NCBI GenBank assembly: GCA_021768625.1
Contig: JAETUM010000018.1
Span: 1-48,899, forward strand
DNA length: 48,899 nt
Direction: 5' to 3'
Origin: Candidatus Stoquefichus sp.
GTDB lineage: Bacteria > Bacillota_I > Bacilli_A > Erysipelotrichales > Coprobacillaceae
Made by a program: the position numbers and the translations under genes. Of this stretch, positions 17,195 through 25,736 are shown piece after piece. The notes beneath the pieces are model-generated. The model had not been told where the DNA came from and made no database searches. It saw only the letters and a list, made by a program, of their open reading frames with translations. How positions within the stretch are numbered: position 1 is the stretch's first letter; the number at the start of each line of letters is the position of its first letter.

Positions 17195-19048
17195 ATGGCA
17201 AAGAAAAATAGTATTCAAAAAAAGAAAGGAAATCATAAGAAGAAATTGATTTCTAATATACCAAATAAACAAAAAAAAGAAGAGAAAAAAATTGGTGATG
17301 GCATTGTAGAATATGAAGATGGTATTACTGTTGATGAATTATCTCAAAAGATTGGTCAAACACCAGCAAATATTATTAAAGTTTTATTTATGTTAGGAAC
17401 AATGGTAACTATTAATTCATCATTAGATGATGAACAAGTTGAATTAATTTGTCTTGAATATGGATATGAAGCTAAGAAAAAGGTCATTGTTAATGAAATT
17501 AATTTTGAAAATATTGAGATCGTTGATGATGAAGAAGATTTAGAGAATAGAGCACCAGTTGTAACAATTATGGGACATGTTGACCATGGGAAAACAACGT
17601 TATTAGATTATATTAGAAAGTCTAAAGTTGTTGATGGAGAATTTGGTGGAATTACTCAACATATTGGTGCTTATCAAGTTAAAGTTAATGGAAAAAAGGT
17701 TACATTCTTAGATACACCAGGGCATGAAGCATTTACTGCTATGCGAGCTAGAGGTGCACAAATTACTGATATTGTTATTATTGTTGTTGCTGCAGATGAT
17801 GGTGTTATGCCACAAACTAAGGAAGCTGTTGACCATGCTTTAGCAGCAGGTGTACCAATTGTAGTTGCTGTTAATAAAATTGATAAAGATGGTGCTGATC
17901 CTGAACGTATTAAAGGCGAAATGAGTGAAATTGGTCTGATGCCAGAAGAATGGGGTGGAGACACTGTATATTGTAATATTTCTGCAAAAAAAGGAATTGG
18001 TATTGAAGAATTACTAGAAACATTAACTGTTGTGGCTGAATTGGCTGATTTAAAAGCAAATCCGAAACGATATGCATATGGTAGTGTTGTTGAGGGTAGA
18101 CTAGATAAAGGACGTGGACCAGTAGCTACATTATTAGTACAAAATGGAACATTAAGAATTGGTGATCCAATTGTTGTTGGTACAGCTTTTGGTCGTGTTC
18201 GTCAAATGCTTGATGATAATGGTAGAGATTTAAAAGAAGCTGCTCCTTCAACACCAGTTGAAATTACTGGATTAAATGAAGTACCAGTTGCTGGAGATAA
18301 GTTTATGGCTTTTGAAACAGAAAAAATGGCACGTCATGTTGGTGAAGAAAGACAAAAGGTTAAACAAGAACAAAATAGAGGAACAACTTCAGCAATGAGT
18401 TTAGATGATTTATTTGCACAAATTAAAGAAGGAGAAGTTGCTGATTTAAATATTATTGTTAAAGCTGATGTTAATGGTACATCAGAAGCAGTTAAAGGTG
18501 CATTAGAGAAAATAGATATAGATGGAGCAAGGGTTAATGTTATTCGTTCAACAGTAGGAGCTATTAGTGAATCTGACATTTTATTAGCTAGTGCTTCACG
18601 TGCTATTATTTATGGATTTAATGTACGTCCTGATGCTAATGTTAGACGTAAAGCAGAAGAGGAAGGTGTAGAAATTAGACTACACAATATCATTTATAAA
18701 ATGGTAGAAGAAATTGAAGCTGCTATGAAAGGAATGCTTGCACCTGAATTAGAGGAAGTTATTACAGGACAAGCAGAAATCAGACAAGTTATTAAGGTTT
18801 CTAAAGTAGGAAATATTGCAGGATCTTATGTTACAGATGGATATATTCGTAGAGATTGTGGTATTCGTTTAATTAGAGATGGCGTTGTTATTTATGAAGG
18901 AAAGTTAGCTTCATTAAAACGTTTTAAAGATGATGCAAAAGAAGTTGCATCTGGATATGAATGTGGTATGACAATTGAAAATTACAATGATATTAAAGAA
19001 GGAGATATTATTGAAGGTTATATCATGGAAGAAGTAGAAAGAAAATAG
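17195..19048 (+). CDS. infB: Translation initiation factor IF-2
   Basis: IF-2 is the GTPase that positions fMet-tRNA on the ribosome. A short Lys-rich N-terminus and an IF2_N domain ([20 protein letters not shown]) precede the G domain. That domain has G1 GHVDHGKTT (about residue 127), DTPGH and NKID, followed by the beta-barrel, IF-2 and C-terminal domains. The ATG at 17195 fits AGGAGG (17180-17185) better than the nearer TTG and ATG at 17186-17191. At 617 residues it is shorter than the Bacillus protein because the N-terminal extension is reduced. Confidence 0.97.
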   Translation: MAKKNSIQKKKGNHKKKLISNIPNKQKKEEKKIGDGIVEYEDGITVDELSQKIGQTPANIIKVLFMLGTMVTINSSLDDEQVELICLEYGYEAKKKVIVNEINFENIEIVDDEEDLENRAPVVTIMGHVDHGKTTLLDYIRKSKVVDGEFGGITQHIGAYQVKVNGKKVTFLDTPGHEAFTAMRARGAQITDIVIIVVAADDGVMPQTKEAVDHALAAGVPIVVAVNKIDKDGADPERIKGEMSEIGLMPEEWGGDTVYCNISAKKGIGIEELLETLTVVAELADLKANPKRYAYGSVVEGRLDKGRGPVATLLVQNGTLRIGDPIVVGTAFGRVRQMLDDNGRDLKEAAPSTPVEITGLNEVPVAGDKFMAFETEKMARHVGEERQKVKQEQNRGTTSAMSLDDLFAQIKEGEVADLNIIVKADVNGTSEAVKGALEKIDIDGARVNVIRSTVGAISESDILLASASRAIIYGFNVRPDANVRRKAEEEGVEIRLHNIIYKMVEEIEAAMKGMLAPELEEVITGQAEIRQVIKVSKVGNIAGSYVTDGYIRRDCGIRLIRDGVVIYEGKLASLKRFKDDAKEVASGYECGMTIENYNDIKEGDIIEGYIMEEVERK

Positions 19049-19060
19049 GGGTTGATTTTT

Positions 19061-19405
19061 GTGGTAATGAAAAAAGAAAAAATGAACAATATTATTCAAC
19101 GAGAACTTTCTGAAATTTTACAAACAGAAGTCAAAGATCCACAAATTGGTTTTTGTACAATAACGGATGTTAGTGTTACAAATGATTTATCTATTGCTAA
19201 AGTTTATGTTTCTTTTCTCAATAAAAACATAAAAAAGAGTATGAATGCATTAGAGAGATCAAAAGGATATATACGTTCTCTTTTGGCAAAGAGATTAACT
19301 ATACGTAAGTGTCCTGAATTACAGTTTGTATTAGATACTTCATTAGAATATGGTAATAAAATTGAAAGTATTATTCATGATTTGAATAAAGATGAAAACT
19401 TGTAG
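19061..19405 (+). CDS. rbfA: Ribosome-binding factor A
   Basis: RbfA binds the 30S subunit and assists late 16S rRNA maturation. The frame contains the family pattern IIQRELSEILQTEVKDPQIG, VTNDLSIAKVYVS and LEYGNKIESIIHDL. The most likely start is the GTG at 19061, nine bases behind AGGGG (19047-19051), giving 114 residues; the ATG at 19067 is an alternative. It closes the operon: truB and ribF, which often follow, are absent, and a terminator overlaps the stop codon. Confidence 0.9.
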   Translation: MVMKKEKMNNIIQRELSEILQTEVKDPQIGFCTITDVSVTNDLSIAKVYVSFLNKNIKKSMNALERSKGYIRSLLAKRLTIRKCPELQFVLDTSLEYGNKIESIIHDLNKDENL

Positions 19406-19424
19406 TGTACACAAGTTTTTTTCT
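19396..19424 (+). terminator. Intrinsic terminator of the nusA-infB operon
   Basis: AAACTTGT (19396-19403) pairs with ACAAGTTT (19411-19418) over a seven-base loop and is followed by TTTTTC. The stem begins inside the last codons of rbfA. Confidence 0.85.
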
Positions 19425-19505
19425 TTTATATAAGATAAAAGTAAAAACTTTATTTTGTTTGAAGATGAGTTAATAAGTGGTATAATAAAAAAGGAGGTTA
19501 TGAAA

Positions 19506-20636
19506 ATGAAAAAATGTATTATAAACGGGAAAATTATTCTACATAATGAAATTGTAGAAAAAAATGTATTTATTAATGGAGATAAAATCACTGAAATAAG
19601 TGATAAAATGCCAGATAATGAGGAGATTGTTGATGCTCAAGGGCTTTATGTTTCTCCAGGATTTGTAGATGTTCATACTCATGGACGTGGTGGAAGTGAT
19701 ACAATGTATCCTACTTTTGAGGATTTGAATACAATTTCAAAGTCAACATTAAAAACTGGGGTAACATCTTTTTTACCAACAACTATGACTATGCCAGTTG
19801 AAGATATTAAAAAAGCTATTGAAAATATAGCAATCAATAAGGATAAAGTAGAAGGAGGTCAAATTTTAGGGGCACATTTAGAAGGACCTTTCTTTAATAA
19901 AAAATATAAAGGAGCACAACCTGAGGAATGCATGATTTTACCAACTGTAGATAATTATCTATCATTTGTTGGAGAAAATCAGCATGTTATCAGAAAGATA
20001 TCTATTGCTCCTGAATTAGAGCATTCCATTGAACTCATTGAGTATTTGAAGGATAAAAATACAGTTGTATCATTGGGTCATACCAATGCAACATATGAAG
20101 AGGCACAAGCTGCGATTGATGCTGGAGCAACTTCTGGGACACATACTTATAATGCTATGACACCATTAACTCATAGAGCTCCAGGTGTTGTTGGTGCAGT
20201 AATGATTAATGATAGTGTTTATGCTGAACTTATTTTAGATGGTGTACATGTTAATTATGCTGCAGCTAAAGCTTTACTTCGTGCAAAAGGGAAAGAGAAA
20301 GTTATACTTATTACTGATTCATTGGAAGCAGCTGGTCTTGAAAATGGTAAATATCTTTTAGGAAATCAAGATGTTTATGTTAAAGATGGAGAAGCGCGTT
20401 TGATTGATGGAACATTAGCGGGAAGTATTGTTTGTATGAATGTGGCTGTTAGAAATGCTTATCAACATTTAGGATTAAAACTTTATGAAGCTGTTAATTT
20501 AGCAAGTTATAATCCTGCAAAGAGTTTGGGTGAAGAATTTTTAGGTGAAATCAAAGAAGGAAATATTGCTGATATTATTTTCTTTGATGAAGATATAGAG
20601 ATTAAGAAAATAATGATAAAGGGAAATTTAAAATAG
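19506..20636 (+). CDS. nagA: N-acetylglucosamine-6-phosphate deacetylase
   Basis: NagA removes the acetyl group from GlcNAc-6-P, feeding amino sugars into glycolysis or cell wall precursors. The amidohydrolase metal motif HTHG follows PGFVDV at about residues 51-60. Further family blocks are ILGAHLEGPFFN, LGHTNATYEEAQAAIDAGA with GTHTYNAMTPL, HRAPGVVGA and VILITDSLEAAG, where the Asp is catalytic. I chose the ATG at 19506, eight bases behind GGAGG (19493-19497); the earlier ATG at 19500 is too close. The gene is 376 codons and is followed directly by a LacX-like gene. No nagB is in the window. Confidence 0.94.
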   Translation: MKKCIINGKIILHNEIVEKNVFINGDKITEISDKMPDNEEIVDAQGLYVSPGFVDVHTHGRGGSDTMYPTFEDLNTISKSTLKTGVTSFLPTTMTMPVEDIKKAIENIAINKDKVEGGQILGAHLEGPFFNKKYKGAQPEECMILPTVDNYLSFVGENQHVIRKISIAPELEHSIELIEYLKDKNTVVSLGHTNATYEEAQAAIDAGATSGTHTYNAMTPLTHRAPGVVGAVMINDSVYAELILDGVHVNYAAAKALLRAKGKEKVILITDSLEAAGLENGKYLLGNQDVYVKDGEARLIDGTLAGSIVCMNVAVRNAYQHLGLKLYEAVNLASYNPAKSLGEEFLGEIKEGNIADIIFFDEDIEIKKIMIKGNLK

Positions 20637-20645
20637 GTGATGCAT

Positions 20646-21524
20646 ATGGTTTTATTGAAAAATAAATTTTTGGAAGTTGAATTAAATCCAAAAGGAGCAG
20701 AAATTATTAAGATTATAGGACAACAAGATGGAATTAATTATATGTGGAAAAGAGATCCAATTTTATGGGCAAGTAGTGCACCTATTTTGTTTCCAATAGT
20801 AGGGGCATTACAAAATAATGAATGTCGTATTGATGGTCAAACATATTCAATGACACAACATGGCTTTTCTAGACATAATGTTTATGAAACTCATCAAATA
20901 AGTGATAGTTCTGTTGAATTTGAATTAACATCTAATGATGAAATTATAAAACAATATCCTTATTTATTTGATTTAAAAGTGACTTATTCATTAAATGATA
21001 ATCAGTTAGAATGCCAATGTAAAGTTAAAAATATTGATCAAAAAACAATTTATTTTCAAATTGGTGGTCATCCAGCATTTGCATGTCCATTCATGGATAA
21101 TGAATCAAGTAATGACTATTATATTGAATTTGAAAAAAATGAAATCTTAGATCAAAAGATAATTGATGTTGAACATAGAGGAATGTCTCATCACACAACA
21201 TTACTTTTTGATAATGAGAGAAGATTTTTTGTAAGACAAGCATTATTTAACAATGATGCAATTGTTGTAAAAAATATGAAATCTAAATATATTACTTTAA
21301 AATCTTTGAATCATGATAAATCATTGCGTTTTTATATGGAAAATTATAATCATTTAGGATTATGGACTAGCAAACATGTTGGCGGACTTTTAGCTATTGA
21401 ACCATGGGTTGGACATAGTGATTATGTTGATTTTACTGGAGAATTCAAAGATAAAGAAGGTATTGTTGCGTTAGATGTTAATGAAGAATTTGTTTGTAAA
21501 TTTATTGTTGAAATCAACCAATAG
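20646..21524 (+). CDS. Aldose 1-epimerase family protein (LacX-like)
   Basis: This 292-residue protein belongs to the galactose mutarotase-like superfamily and most resembles the LacX branch. It has LKNKFLEVELNPKGAEI at the N-terminus, then WASSAPILFPIVG, QHGFSR and the catalytic-region GGHPAFACP. It would interconvert anomers of an unidentified sugar. The ATG at 20646 is chosen because AGGTGA (20635-20640) is correctly spaced for it. It lies nine bases after nagA, so a link to amino sugar use is likely but unproven. Confidence 0.85.
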   Translation: MVLLKNKFLEVELNPKGAEIIKIIGQQDGINYMWKRDPILWASSAPILFPIVGALQNNECRIDGQTYSMTQHGFSRHNVYETHQISDSSVEFELTSNDEIIKQYPYLFDLKVTYSLNDNQLECQCKVKNIDQKTIYFQIGGHPAFACPFMDNESSNDYYIEFEKNEILDQKIIDVEHRGMSHHTTLLFDNERRFFVRQALFNNDAIVVKNMKSKYITLKSLNHDKSLRFYMENYNHLGLWTSKHVGGLLAIEPWVGHSDYVDFTGEFKDKEGIVALDVNEEFVCKFIVEINQ

Positions 21525-21562
21525 CAACAAATTGCGACTTTCAGTTATGTTAAAATAAATAT

Positions 21563-21736
21563 ATGAAAATTAAGATAATTGAAAAGACACATGAATTAGA
21601 TTTACAGGATGCATTAAATGATTTTATAGAAACAGATCATCCTAATATTCAAAAAATGTATTATTCTGTTGCAATGACTTCTCACAATGGTAATTTAGAA
21701 TACAGTTTTAGTTGTATGATAGTATATTTAGCATGA
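21563..21736 (+). CDS. Small Cse60-like protein
   Basis: A 57-codon frame reading MKIKIIEKTHELDLQDALND and so on, with a beta-alpha-beta look and a segment KMYYSVAMTS. It resembles the Cse60 family, small proteins known from the sigma-E regulon of Bacillus sporulation. The match is from memory. No Shine-Dalgarno precedes the ATG. Instead an extended -10 (TGT then TAAAAT at 21551-21556) is about seven bases upstream, so the message may be leaderless. Confidence 0.65.
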   Translation: MKIKIIEKTHELDLQDALNDFIETDHPNIQKMYYSVAMTSHNGNLEYSFSCMIVYLA

Positions 21737-21773
21737 TGATTTGCCATACTAATATATGGAGGTGAAATCTATT

Positions 21774-21923
21774 ATGGCTAAAGATGTAAGATGTAATGTA
21801 GATTCTTGTAAGTATAATTGTGATGGATGTTGTGAAGCAAGTTGTATTAAGGTAGAGAATTGTCATTGTCATAAGGCAAAAGATGTTGCTGAAACTGCAT
21901 GTGATACATTTGAATTAAAATAA
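21774..21923 (+). CDS. DUF1540 cysteine-rich small protein
   Basis: A 49-residue protein with eight cysteines and two histidines, arranged as C-x5-C-x3-C-x3-CC-x3-C-x6-C-H-C-H and one later Cys. This is the pattern of DUF1540 proteins, which are probably metal-binding and are frequent in spore-forming Firmicutes. GGAGGTGA (about 21759-21766) gives a strong translation start. It is followed by a terminator that overlaps its stop. Confidence 0.85.
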   Translation: MAKDVRCNVDSCKYNCDGCCEASCIKVENCHCHKAKDVAETACDTFELK

Positions 21924-21947
21924 AAGGCTATAATTAGCCTTTTTTCA
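21922..21947 (+). terminator. Intrinsic terminator after the DUF1540 gene
   Basis: AAAAGGCTA (21922-21930) and TAGCCTTTT (21935-21943) form a perfect nine-base stem with a TAAT loop and a run of T. Confidence 0.88.
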
Positions 21948-21983
21948 TTATTTAAAGCATGTTATAATAAAAAAGGTGATGAT

Positions 21984-22460
21984 ATGAAAAAGAAATTTTT
22001 CATATGCTTGATGAGTTTTCTTATTTGTGGATGCTCAACTCATTCTTCAAAAGAGGAAAATCAATTTCAAACATATGATTATATAAAAAATAAGTTAATA
22101 CAACAAGTTCAATATGATCAGACTATAGATTGTCAAGTTTCACTTATATTTAATAAACTTAGTGATAATTATAGATATGATATTGTTATACATCAACCAC
22201 AAAAAGATATGTATCATATTACAGCAATGTGTTATGCTAGTGAAGGTCAAGATAAAATATGTCCTAATATTGGTATATTTGATGAACAAGAATATCATTT
22301 AAAAAAAGATTATGTAGATAAACAAAATGGTTTTTATAAAGGTATACAATTATCTGGAACTGTGAAGAGAAAACAAAGTATTAAATTATATATAAGCTAT
22401 TATATTGATTCATCACAAACAAAGAAAATAGAAAAATATATTGAGGTTTTAGAAAAATGA
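21984..22460 (+). CDS. Predicted lipoprotein of unknown function
   Basis: A 158-residue protein beginning with a lipoprotein signal peptide, MKKKFFICLMSFLICGCSTH, with the lipobox LICGC placing the modified Cys at residue 17. The mature part has no family I recognise. It contains VSLIFNKLSDNYRYDIVIHQ and YISYYIDSS, suggesting a small beta-rich extracellular domain. GGTGATG precedes the ATG. Its stop overlaps the rsuA start, so the two are co-translated. Confidence 0.8.
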   Translation: MKKKFFICLMSFLICGCSTHSSKEENQFQTYDYIKNKLIQQVQYDQTIDCQVSLIFNKLSDNYRYDIVIHQPQKDMYHITAMCYASEGQDKICPNIGIFDEQEYHLKKDYVDKQNGFYKGIQLSGTVKRKQSIKLYISYYIDSSQTKKIEKYIEVLEK

Positions 22461-23179
22461 GATTAGATAAATTATTGGCTCATTGTGGCTTTGGTACAAG
22501 AAAAGAAGTCAAAGATATTATTAAGAAGGGTTATGTCAGTGTTAACAATCAAATTGTTAAAAAAGATAAAACCCAAGTCGATCCAACGAAAGATGAAATA
22601 AAAGTAGATGATGAAAAAGTTGTTTATGAAGAATTTGTTTATTATATGTTAAATAAACCAGCAGGATATGTCAGTGCAACAGAAGATGCATTATATCCAA
22701 CTGTCGTTGAACTTATTGGTGATTATTATCGTGACGATCTTTTTCCAGTAGGAAGATTAGATATTGATACAGAAGGGTTGCTTATTTTAACAAATGATGG
22801 TATTCTTGCACATCAATTGCTTTCACCAAAGAATCATTGTCCTAAAAAATATTATGCAAAAATTAAAGGTATTGTTAATGAAAATGATATCAAGATTTTT
22901 TTTGATGGAGTTATTATTGATAATGATTATAAATGTCAGAGTGCATATCTAAAGATTTTATCTTCTGATATAGAAAATAGTGAAGTGGAGATTATTATTT
23001 ATGAAGGAAAATTTCATCAAATCAAAAAAATGTTTAAAGCTGTTGGAAAAGAAGTTATTTATTTAAAAAGAATTTGCATGAAAAATCTTGCATTAGATGA
23101 TACACTTACTTTGGGTAGTTATAGACGTTTAACTAGTGAAGAATTAGATAGATTAAAAGACAAATCTGTGCTACAATAG
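22457..23179 (+). CDS. rsuA: 16S rRNA pseudouridine synthase, RsuA/RluB family
   Basis: An N-terminal S4 RNA-binding domain (MRLDKLLAHCGFGTRKEVKD) precedes the pseudouridine synthase domain. Its catalytic motif GRLDIDTEGLLILTNDG carries the essential Asp at about residue 102. The length of 240 residues fits the RsuA-like group, which modifies U516 of 16S rRNA; an RluB role cannot be excluded from sequence alone. The ATG overlaps the preceding lipoprotein stop, and trmB follows after 22 bases. Confidence 0.88.
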   Translation: MRLDKLLAHCGFGTRKEVKDIIKKGYVSVNNQIVKKDKTQVDPTKDEIKVDDEKVVYEEFVYYMLNKPAGYVSATEDALYPTVVELIGDYYRDDLFPVGRLDIDTEGLLILTNDGILAHQLLSPKNHCPKKYYAKIKGIVNENDIKIFFDGVIIDNDYKCQSAYLKILSSDIENSEVEIIIYEGKFHQIKKMFKAVGKEVIYLKRICMKNLALDDTLTLGSYRRLTSEELDRLKDKSVLQ

Positions 23180-23201
23180 TAGAAAATATCGGGAGGAAAG
23201 T

Positions 23202-23852
23202 ATGCGTTTAAGAAATAATCCTAAAGCTAATGAAATTTTAGAAAATCACAAAAATATAGTTGTTATAAACACAAAAGGTTATAAAGGAAGTTGGAAAGAT
23301 GTTTTTCAAAATAATAATCCTATTTATATCGAAATTGGTATGGGAAAGGGAGATTTTATTATTGAAAATGCAAAAAGGTATCCAAATATTAATTTTATAG
23401 GAATAGAGAAATTTCCAAGTGTGTTAGTTGGAGCAATAAAAAAGATGGATAATGAAAGTATCGATTTATCTAATCTGAAATTTATGAAAGAAGATGCTAT
23501 ATTTTTAAATGATGTTTTTGAGGATAAAGAAATTGATCGAATTTATTTAAATTTTAGTGATCCTTGGCCAAAGAAAAAACATGCAAAAAGACGATTGACA
23601 TCTAAAACTTTTTTACCAATATATCAAAAAATATTGAAAGATCAAGGTGAGTTAATCTTAAAGACAGATAATCGTACTTTATTTGAGTTTTCTTTAATTT
23701 CATTTCAACAGTTTCATATGGATTTTCATGATGTATGTTTAGACCTTCATCATAGCGAGGGATATGAAGATAATATACAAACTGAATATGAGAGAAAATT
23801 TTCACCATATGGACCTATATATAGAATTGTAACAACTTTTAAAGGAGAGTAA
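23202..23852 (+). CDS. trmB: tRNA (guanine46-N7)-methyltransferase
   Basis: TrmB methylates G46 in the tRNA variable loop using S-adenosylmethionine. The AdoMet-binding motif IEIGMGKGDFI is followed by NFIGIEKFPSV. The family-specific segment NFSDPWPKKKHAKRRLT and the C-terminal TEYERKFSPYGPIYR region are present. The 216-residue length is typical. GGGAGGAAAG gives a strong start. It is tightly followed by a thioredoxin-like gene. Confidence 0.96.
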   Translation: MRLRNNPKANEILENHKNIVVINTKGYKGSWKDVFQNNNPIYIEIGMGKGDFIIENAKRYPNINFIGIEKFPSVLVGAIKKMDNESIDLSNLKFMKEDAIFLNDVFEDKEIDRIYLNFSDPWPKKKHAKRRLTSKTFLPIYQKILKDQGELILKTDNRTLFEFSLISFQQFHMDFHDVCLDLHHSEGYEDNIQTEYERKFSPYGPIYRIVTTFKGE

Positions 23853-23854
23853 AA

Positions 23855-24172
23855 ATGGAAAATTTAATTGAAATTACAAACTTAGAAGAATATCAAAAGG
23901 CTATTCAAGGACATAGTATACTTGTTTTTTCAACAACATGGTGTCCAGATTGTCATTTTTTAAAAACGTTTATTCAACAATTAGTTGAAGATAATCCACA
24001 ATGGGTATTTTATTATATTGATAGAGATAAAATGGTTGATTTATGTATTGAATTAGAGATTATGGGAATTCCTTCATTTATTGCTTATGATAATGGCAAG
24101 GAATTATCACGTTTAGTCAATAAATTGAGAAAAACGCAAGATGAGATTCAAGCATTTATTGATAAAATATAA
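23855..24172 (+). CDS. Thioredoxin family protein
   Basis: A 105-residue thioredoxin fold with the redox motif WCPDC at residues 29-33 instead of the classical WCGPC. The cis-proline loop GIPSFIAYDNGKEL is intact. The Pro-Asp between the cysteines suggests redox properties different from housekeeping thioredoxin, which is inference. It starts two bases after the trmB stop and is probably co-transcribed with rsuA and trmB. Confidence 0.88.
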   Translation: MENLIEITNLEEYQKAIQGHSILVFSTTWCPDCHFLKTFIQQLVEDNPQWVFYYIDRDKMVDLCIELEIMGIPSFIAYDNGKELSRLVNKLRKTQDEIQAFIDKI

Positions 24173-24201
24173 ATAAATTTTTTGAGATAGGAGGAATATA
24201 T

Positions 24202-24792
24202 ATGTTTAAAAAGTTTTTTATAAAAGATGAAGAAGAGGAAGATATGTTTGAAACAGTTGATCCTGTGCTAGAACAACGCCGTAAAGAAAAATTTAGTACA
24301 CCTCTTATTTATAATGATGATGTAGAGGGAGAAGAGAAGAAAGAAGAAGTTAAGAAGAAACCAGTTCAAAAAAGTCAACCTGTTGAGTCAACATACCGCA
24401 TGAGTGAAATTATTTCTCCTATGTCTGGAGTTAAGCAATCATTTGAAACAGAAGTTAAAGTACATAAACCTAAAAAGAAAAAGATAAAAAAAGCAACTGA
24501 TGAATTGATTCCAATTATAAGTCCTTTTTATGGACCATCAGAAAATATTAAAGAAGAGCAAGAAATAGAAAAGGTTGTTGAAAAAGAAGAACCTAGTGTT
24601 GAAAAAAATTTAAGAGATATTGCAGATATTGTTAAAGAGGAACAAGATCAATTGAAAATTATTGAAGAAAGAACTGGAGAGTTTAAATTAGATTTCCATA
24701 ATGATAGTGAAGACTCTTTTATAGATGAAATTGATGATTCTATGAGTTTAGATGAATTAATGAGTTTATATGAAAAGAAGTTTAAAGATTAA
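24202..24792 (+). CDS. Acidic, mostly disordered protein with two IISPxxG motifs
   Basis: I do not recognise this 196-residue protein. It is highly charged, with Lys/Glu-rich stretches and no membrane segment. Two short copies of the same motif stand out: IISPMSG at 70-76 and IISPFYG at 105-111. A probable helical region (NLRDIADIVKEEQDQLKIIEE) and a C-terminal acidic helix ending SLDELMSLYEKKFKD follow. The architecture of short linear motifs in a disordered linker suggests a scaffold or adaptor. It overlaps acpS by one base. Confidence 0.7.
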   Translation: MFKKFFIKDEEEEDMFETVDPVLEQRRKEKFSTPLIYNDDVEGEEKKEEVKKKPVQKSQPVESTYRMSEIISPMSGVKQSFETEVKVHKPKKKKIKKATDELIPIISPFYGPSENIKEEQEIEKVVEKEEPSVEKNLRDIADIVKEEQDQLKIIEERTGEFKLDFHNDSEDSFIDEIDDSMSLDELMSLYEKKFKD

Positions 24793-25121
24793 TGCAGGGT
24801 ATAGGAGTAGACATTATTGATCTTGAACGTTTAGATATTAATAAGATTCATTTTATAAAGAGAATTTTAACTGAAAAAGAATATGAGGTATTTTTAAAAA
24901 TAGATTCACAAAGAAGAAAGTTAGAATTTTTAGGAGGACGTTTTGCTGGAAAAGAAGCTTATATGAAAGCAAAACATGTAGGTTTAGGTAGTATCGATTT
25001 TCATGATATTGAGATACTAAATCATTCAGATGGGAGTCCTTATCTTAATGATAATAATGCCCATATTTCCATATCTCATGAAAATAAATATGCAATTGCA
25101 TTTGTTGTTATTGAAAAGTGA
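24792..25121 (+). CDS. acpS: Holo-[acyl-carrier-protein] synthase
   Basis: AcpS transfers phosphopantetheine from CoA to the acyl carrier protein for fatty acid synthesis. GIGVDIIDLERL at the N-terminus holds the metal-binding Asp, and GGRFAGKEAYMKA holds the second metal ligand Glu and the Lys. The C-terminal HISISHENKYAIAFVV completes the pattern. At 109 residues it is slightly shorter than the usual 115-125. The stop codon lies inside the terminator stem. Confidence 0.95.
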   Translation: MQGIGVDIIDLERLDINKIHFIKRILTEKEYEVFLKIDSQRRKLEFLGGRFAGKEAYMKAKHVGLGSIDFHDIEILNHSDGSPYLNDNNAHISISHENKYAIAFVVIEK

Positions 25122-25140
25122 AAAAATTTTCACTTTTTTT
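25114..25140 (+). terminator. Intrinsic terminator after acpS
   Basis: AAAAGTGAAAA (25114-25124) and TTTTCACTTTT (25127-25137) form a perfect 11-base stem followed by T residues. The acpS stop codon is within the 5' arm. The stem is nearly symmetrical and could act on both strands. Confidence 0.85.
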
Positions 25141-25141
25141 C

Positions 25142-25167
25142 TTAACCAATTTTATAAAATTGGTTAA
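25142..25167. repeat. Perfect 26-bp palindrome
   Basis: TTAACCAATTTTA is followed immediately by its exact reverse complement, with no loop. It lies between the acpS terminator and the ssb promoter. It may be an operator or a cruciform-forming site; no protein is identified. Confidence 0.75.
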
Positions 25168-25173
25168 AAATAT

Positions 25174-25197
25174 TCCAATAATTGTATAATTATTGGA
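25174..25197. repeat. Second palindrome with 10-bp arms
   Basis: TCCAATAATT (25174-25183) and AATTATTGGA (25188-25197) flank a GTAT spacer. It starts seven bases after the first palindrome and shares the CCAAT element with it. Confidence 0.75.
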
Positions 25198-25272
25198 CAA
25201 AATGATATTATTGATGTTTAATTTTAAAAAAAATATATATTTTTAGCCAATTATTTACCATTTTGTTGTTTT

Positions 25273-25301
25273 TTGTCAATATGATTTCCATCCTTTATAC
25301 T
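25273..25301 (+). promoter_or_regulatory. Promoter of the ssb-like gene
   Basis: TTGTCA (25273-25278), a 17-base spacer and TATACT (25296-25301) form a good sigma-A promoter. AAAGGAGG (25310-25317) and the ATG at 25324 follow. The upstream 100 bases hold the two palindromes and otherwise only A/T-rich sequence. Confidence 0.72.
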
Positions 25302-25323
25302 TATTTTGAAAGGAGGAAATATT

Positions 25324-25656
25324 ATGTTTAATGAGGTTATTTTAATAGGAAAATTAGTAGATAAACCTTTTTTAAGAGAAACACAGCAGGGAGTAAAGTT
25401 AGCAACAATTGTTTTGCAAATAGAAAGACCATATAGAAATAATTTAGGTATACGTGAAAATGATTATATAAATTGTGTTTTATGGAAAAGTATGGCAAGT
25501 CAAGTATCTGATTGTTGTGAAATTGGAAGTTTTTTAGGTGTAAAAGGAAGACTACAATCAAGAACCTATGAAAATTCAGAGAATCAAAGTGTAAGTTCAA
25601 TGGAAGTTAAAGTTGAGCATGTAGAGATTCTTGATAAATATTTTTTTAAAAAGTAG
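25324..25656 (+). CDS. ssb: Single-stranded DNA-binding protein (short, tail-less)
   Basis: A 110-residue OB-fold protein with the SSB pattern MFNEVILIGKLVDKP, then a DYINCVLWKSMASQV segment and GSFLGVKGRLQSRTYEN. It ends at ILDKYFFKK without the usual flexible linker and acidic DDDIPF-type tail that recruits partner proteins. It is therefore likely an accessory SSB, perhaps acting in competence or recombination, and not the essential replicative one. Start chosen at 25324 because AAAGGAGG is correctly placed. Confidence 0.85.
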   Translation: MFNEVILIGKLVDKPFLRETQQGVKLATIVLQIERPYRNNLGIRENDYINCVLWKSMASQVSDCCEIGSFLGVKGRLQSRTYENSENQSVSSMEVKVEHVEILDKYFFKK

Positions 25657-25676
25657 TGATTTCACTACTTTTTTAT
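25649..25676 (+). terminator. Intrinsic terminator after ssb
   Basis: AAAAGTAGTG (25649-25658) pairs perfectly with CACTACTTTT (25663-25672) around ATTT, followed by T residues. It overlaps the end of the ssb frame. Confidence 0.88.
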
Positions 25677-25736
25677 TTCTTTTTTTAATTGAATTGTGTA
25701 AAATAAGAGAGATAAAAAGAAGGGAGTTATATAAAT

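Noticed and set aside
19458-19486. Promoter for nagA (TTTGAA, 17 bases, TATAAT)
   Set aside because: Transcription would start at about 19,493, inside the GGAGG ribosome site, which would remove the translation signal. It may be coincidental in A/T-rich sequence.
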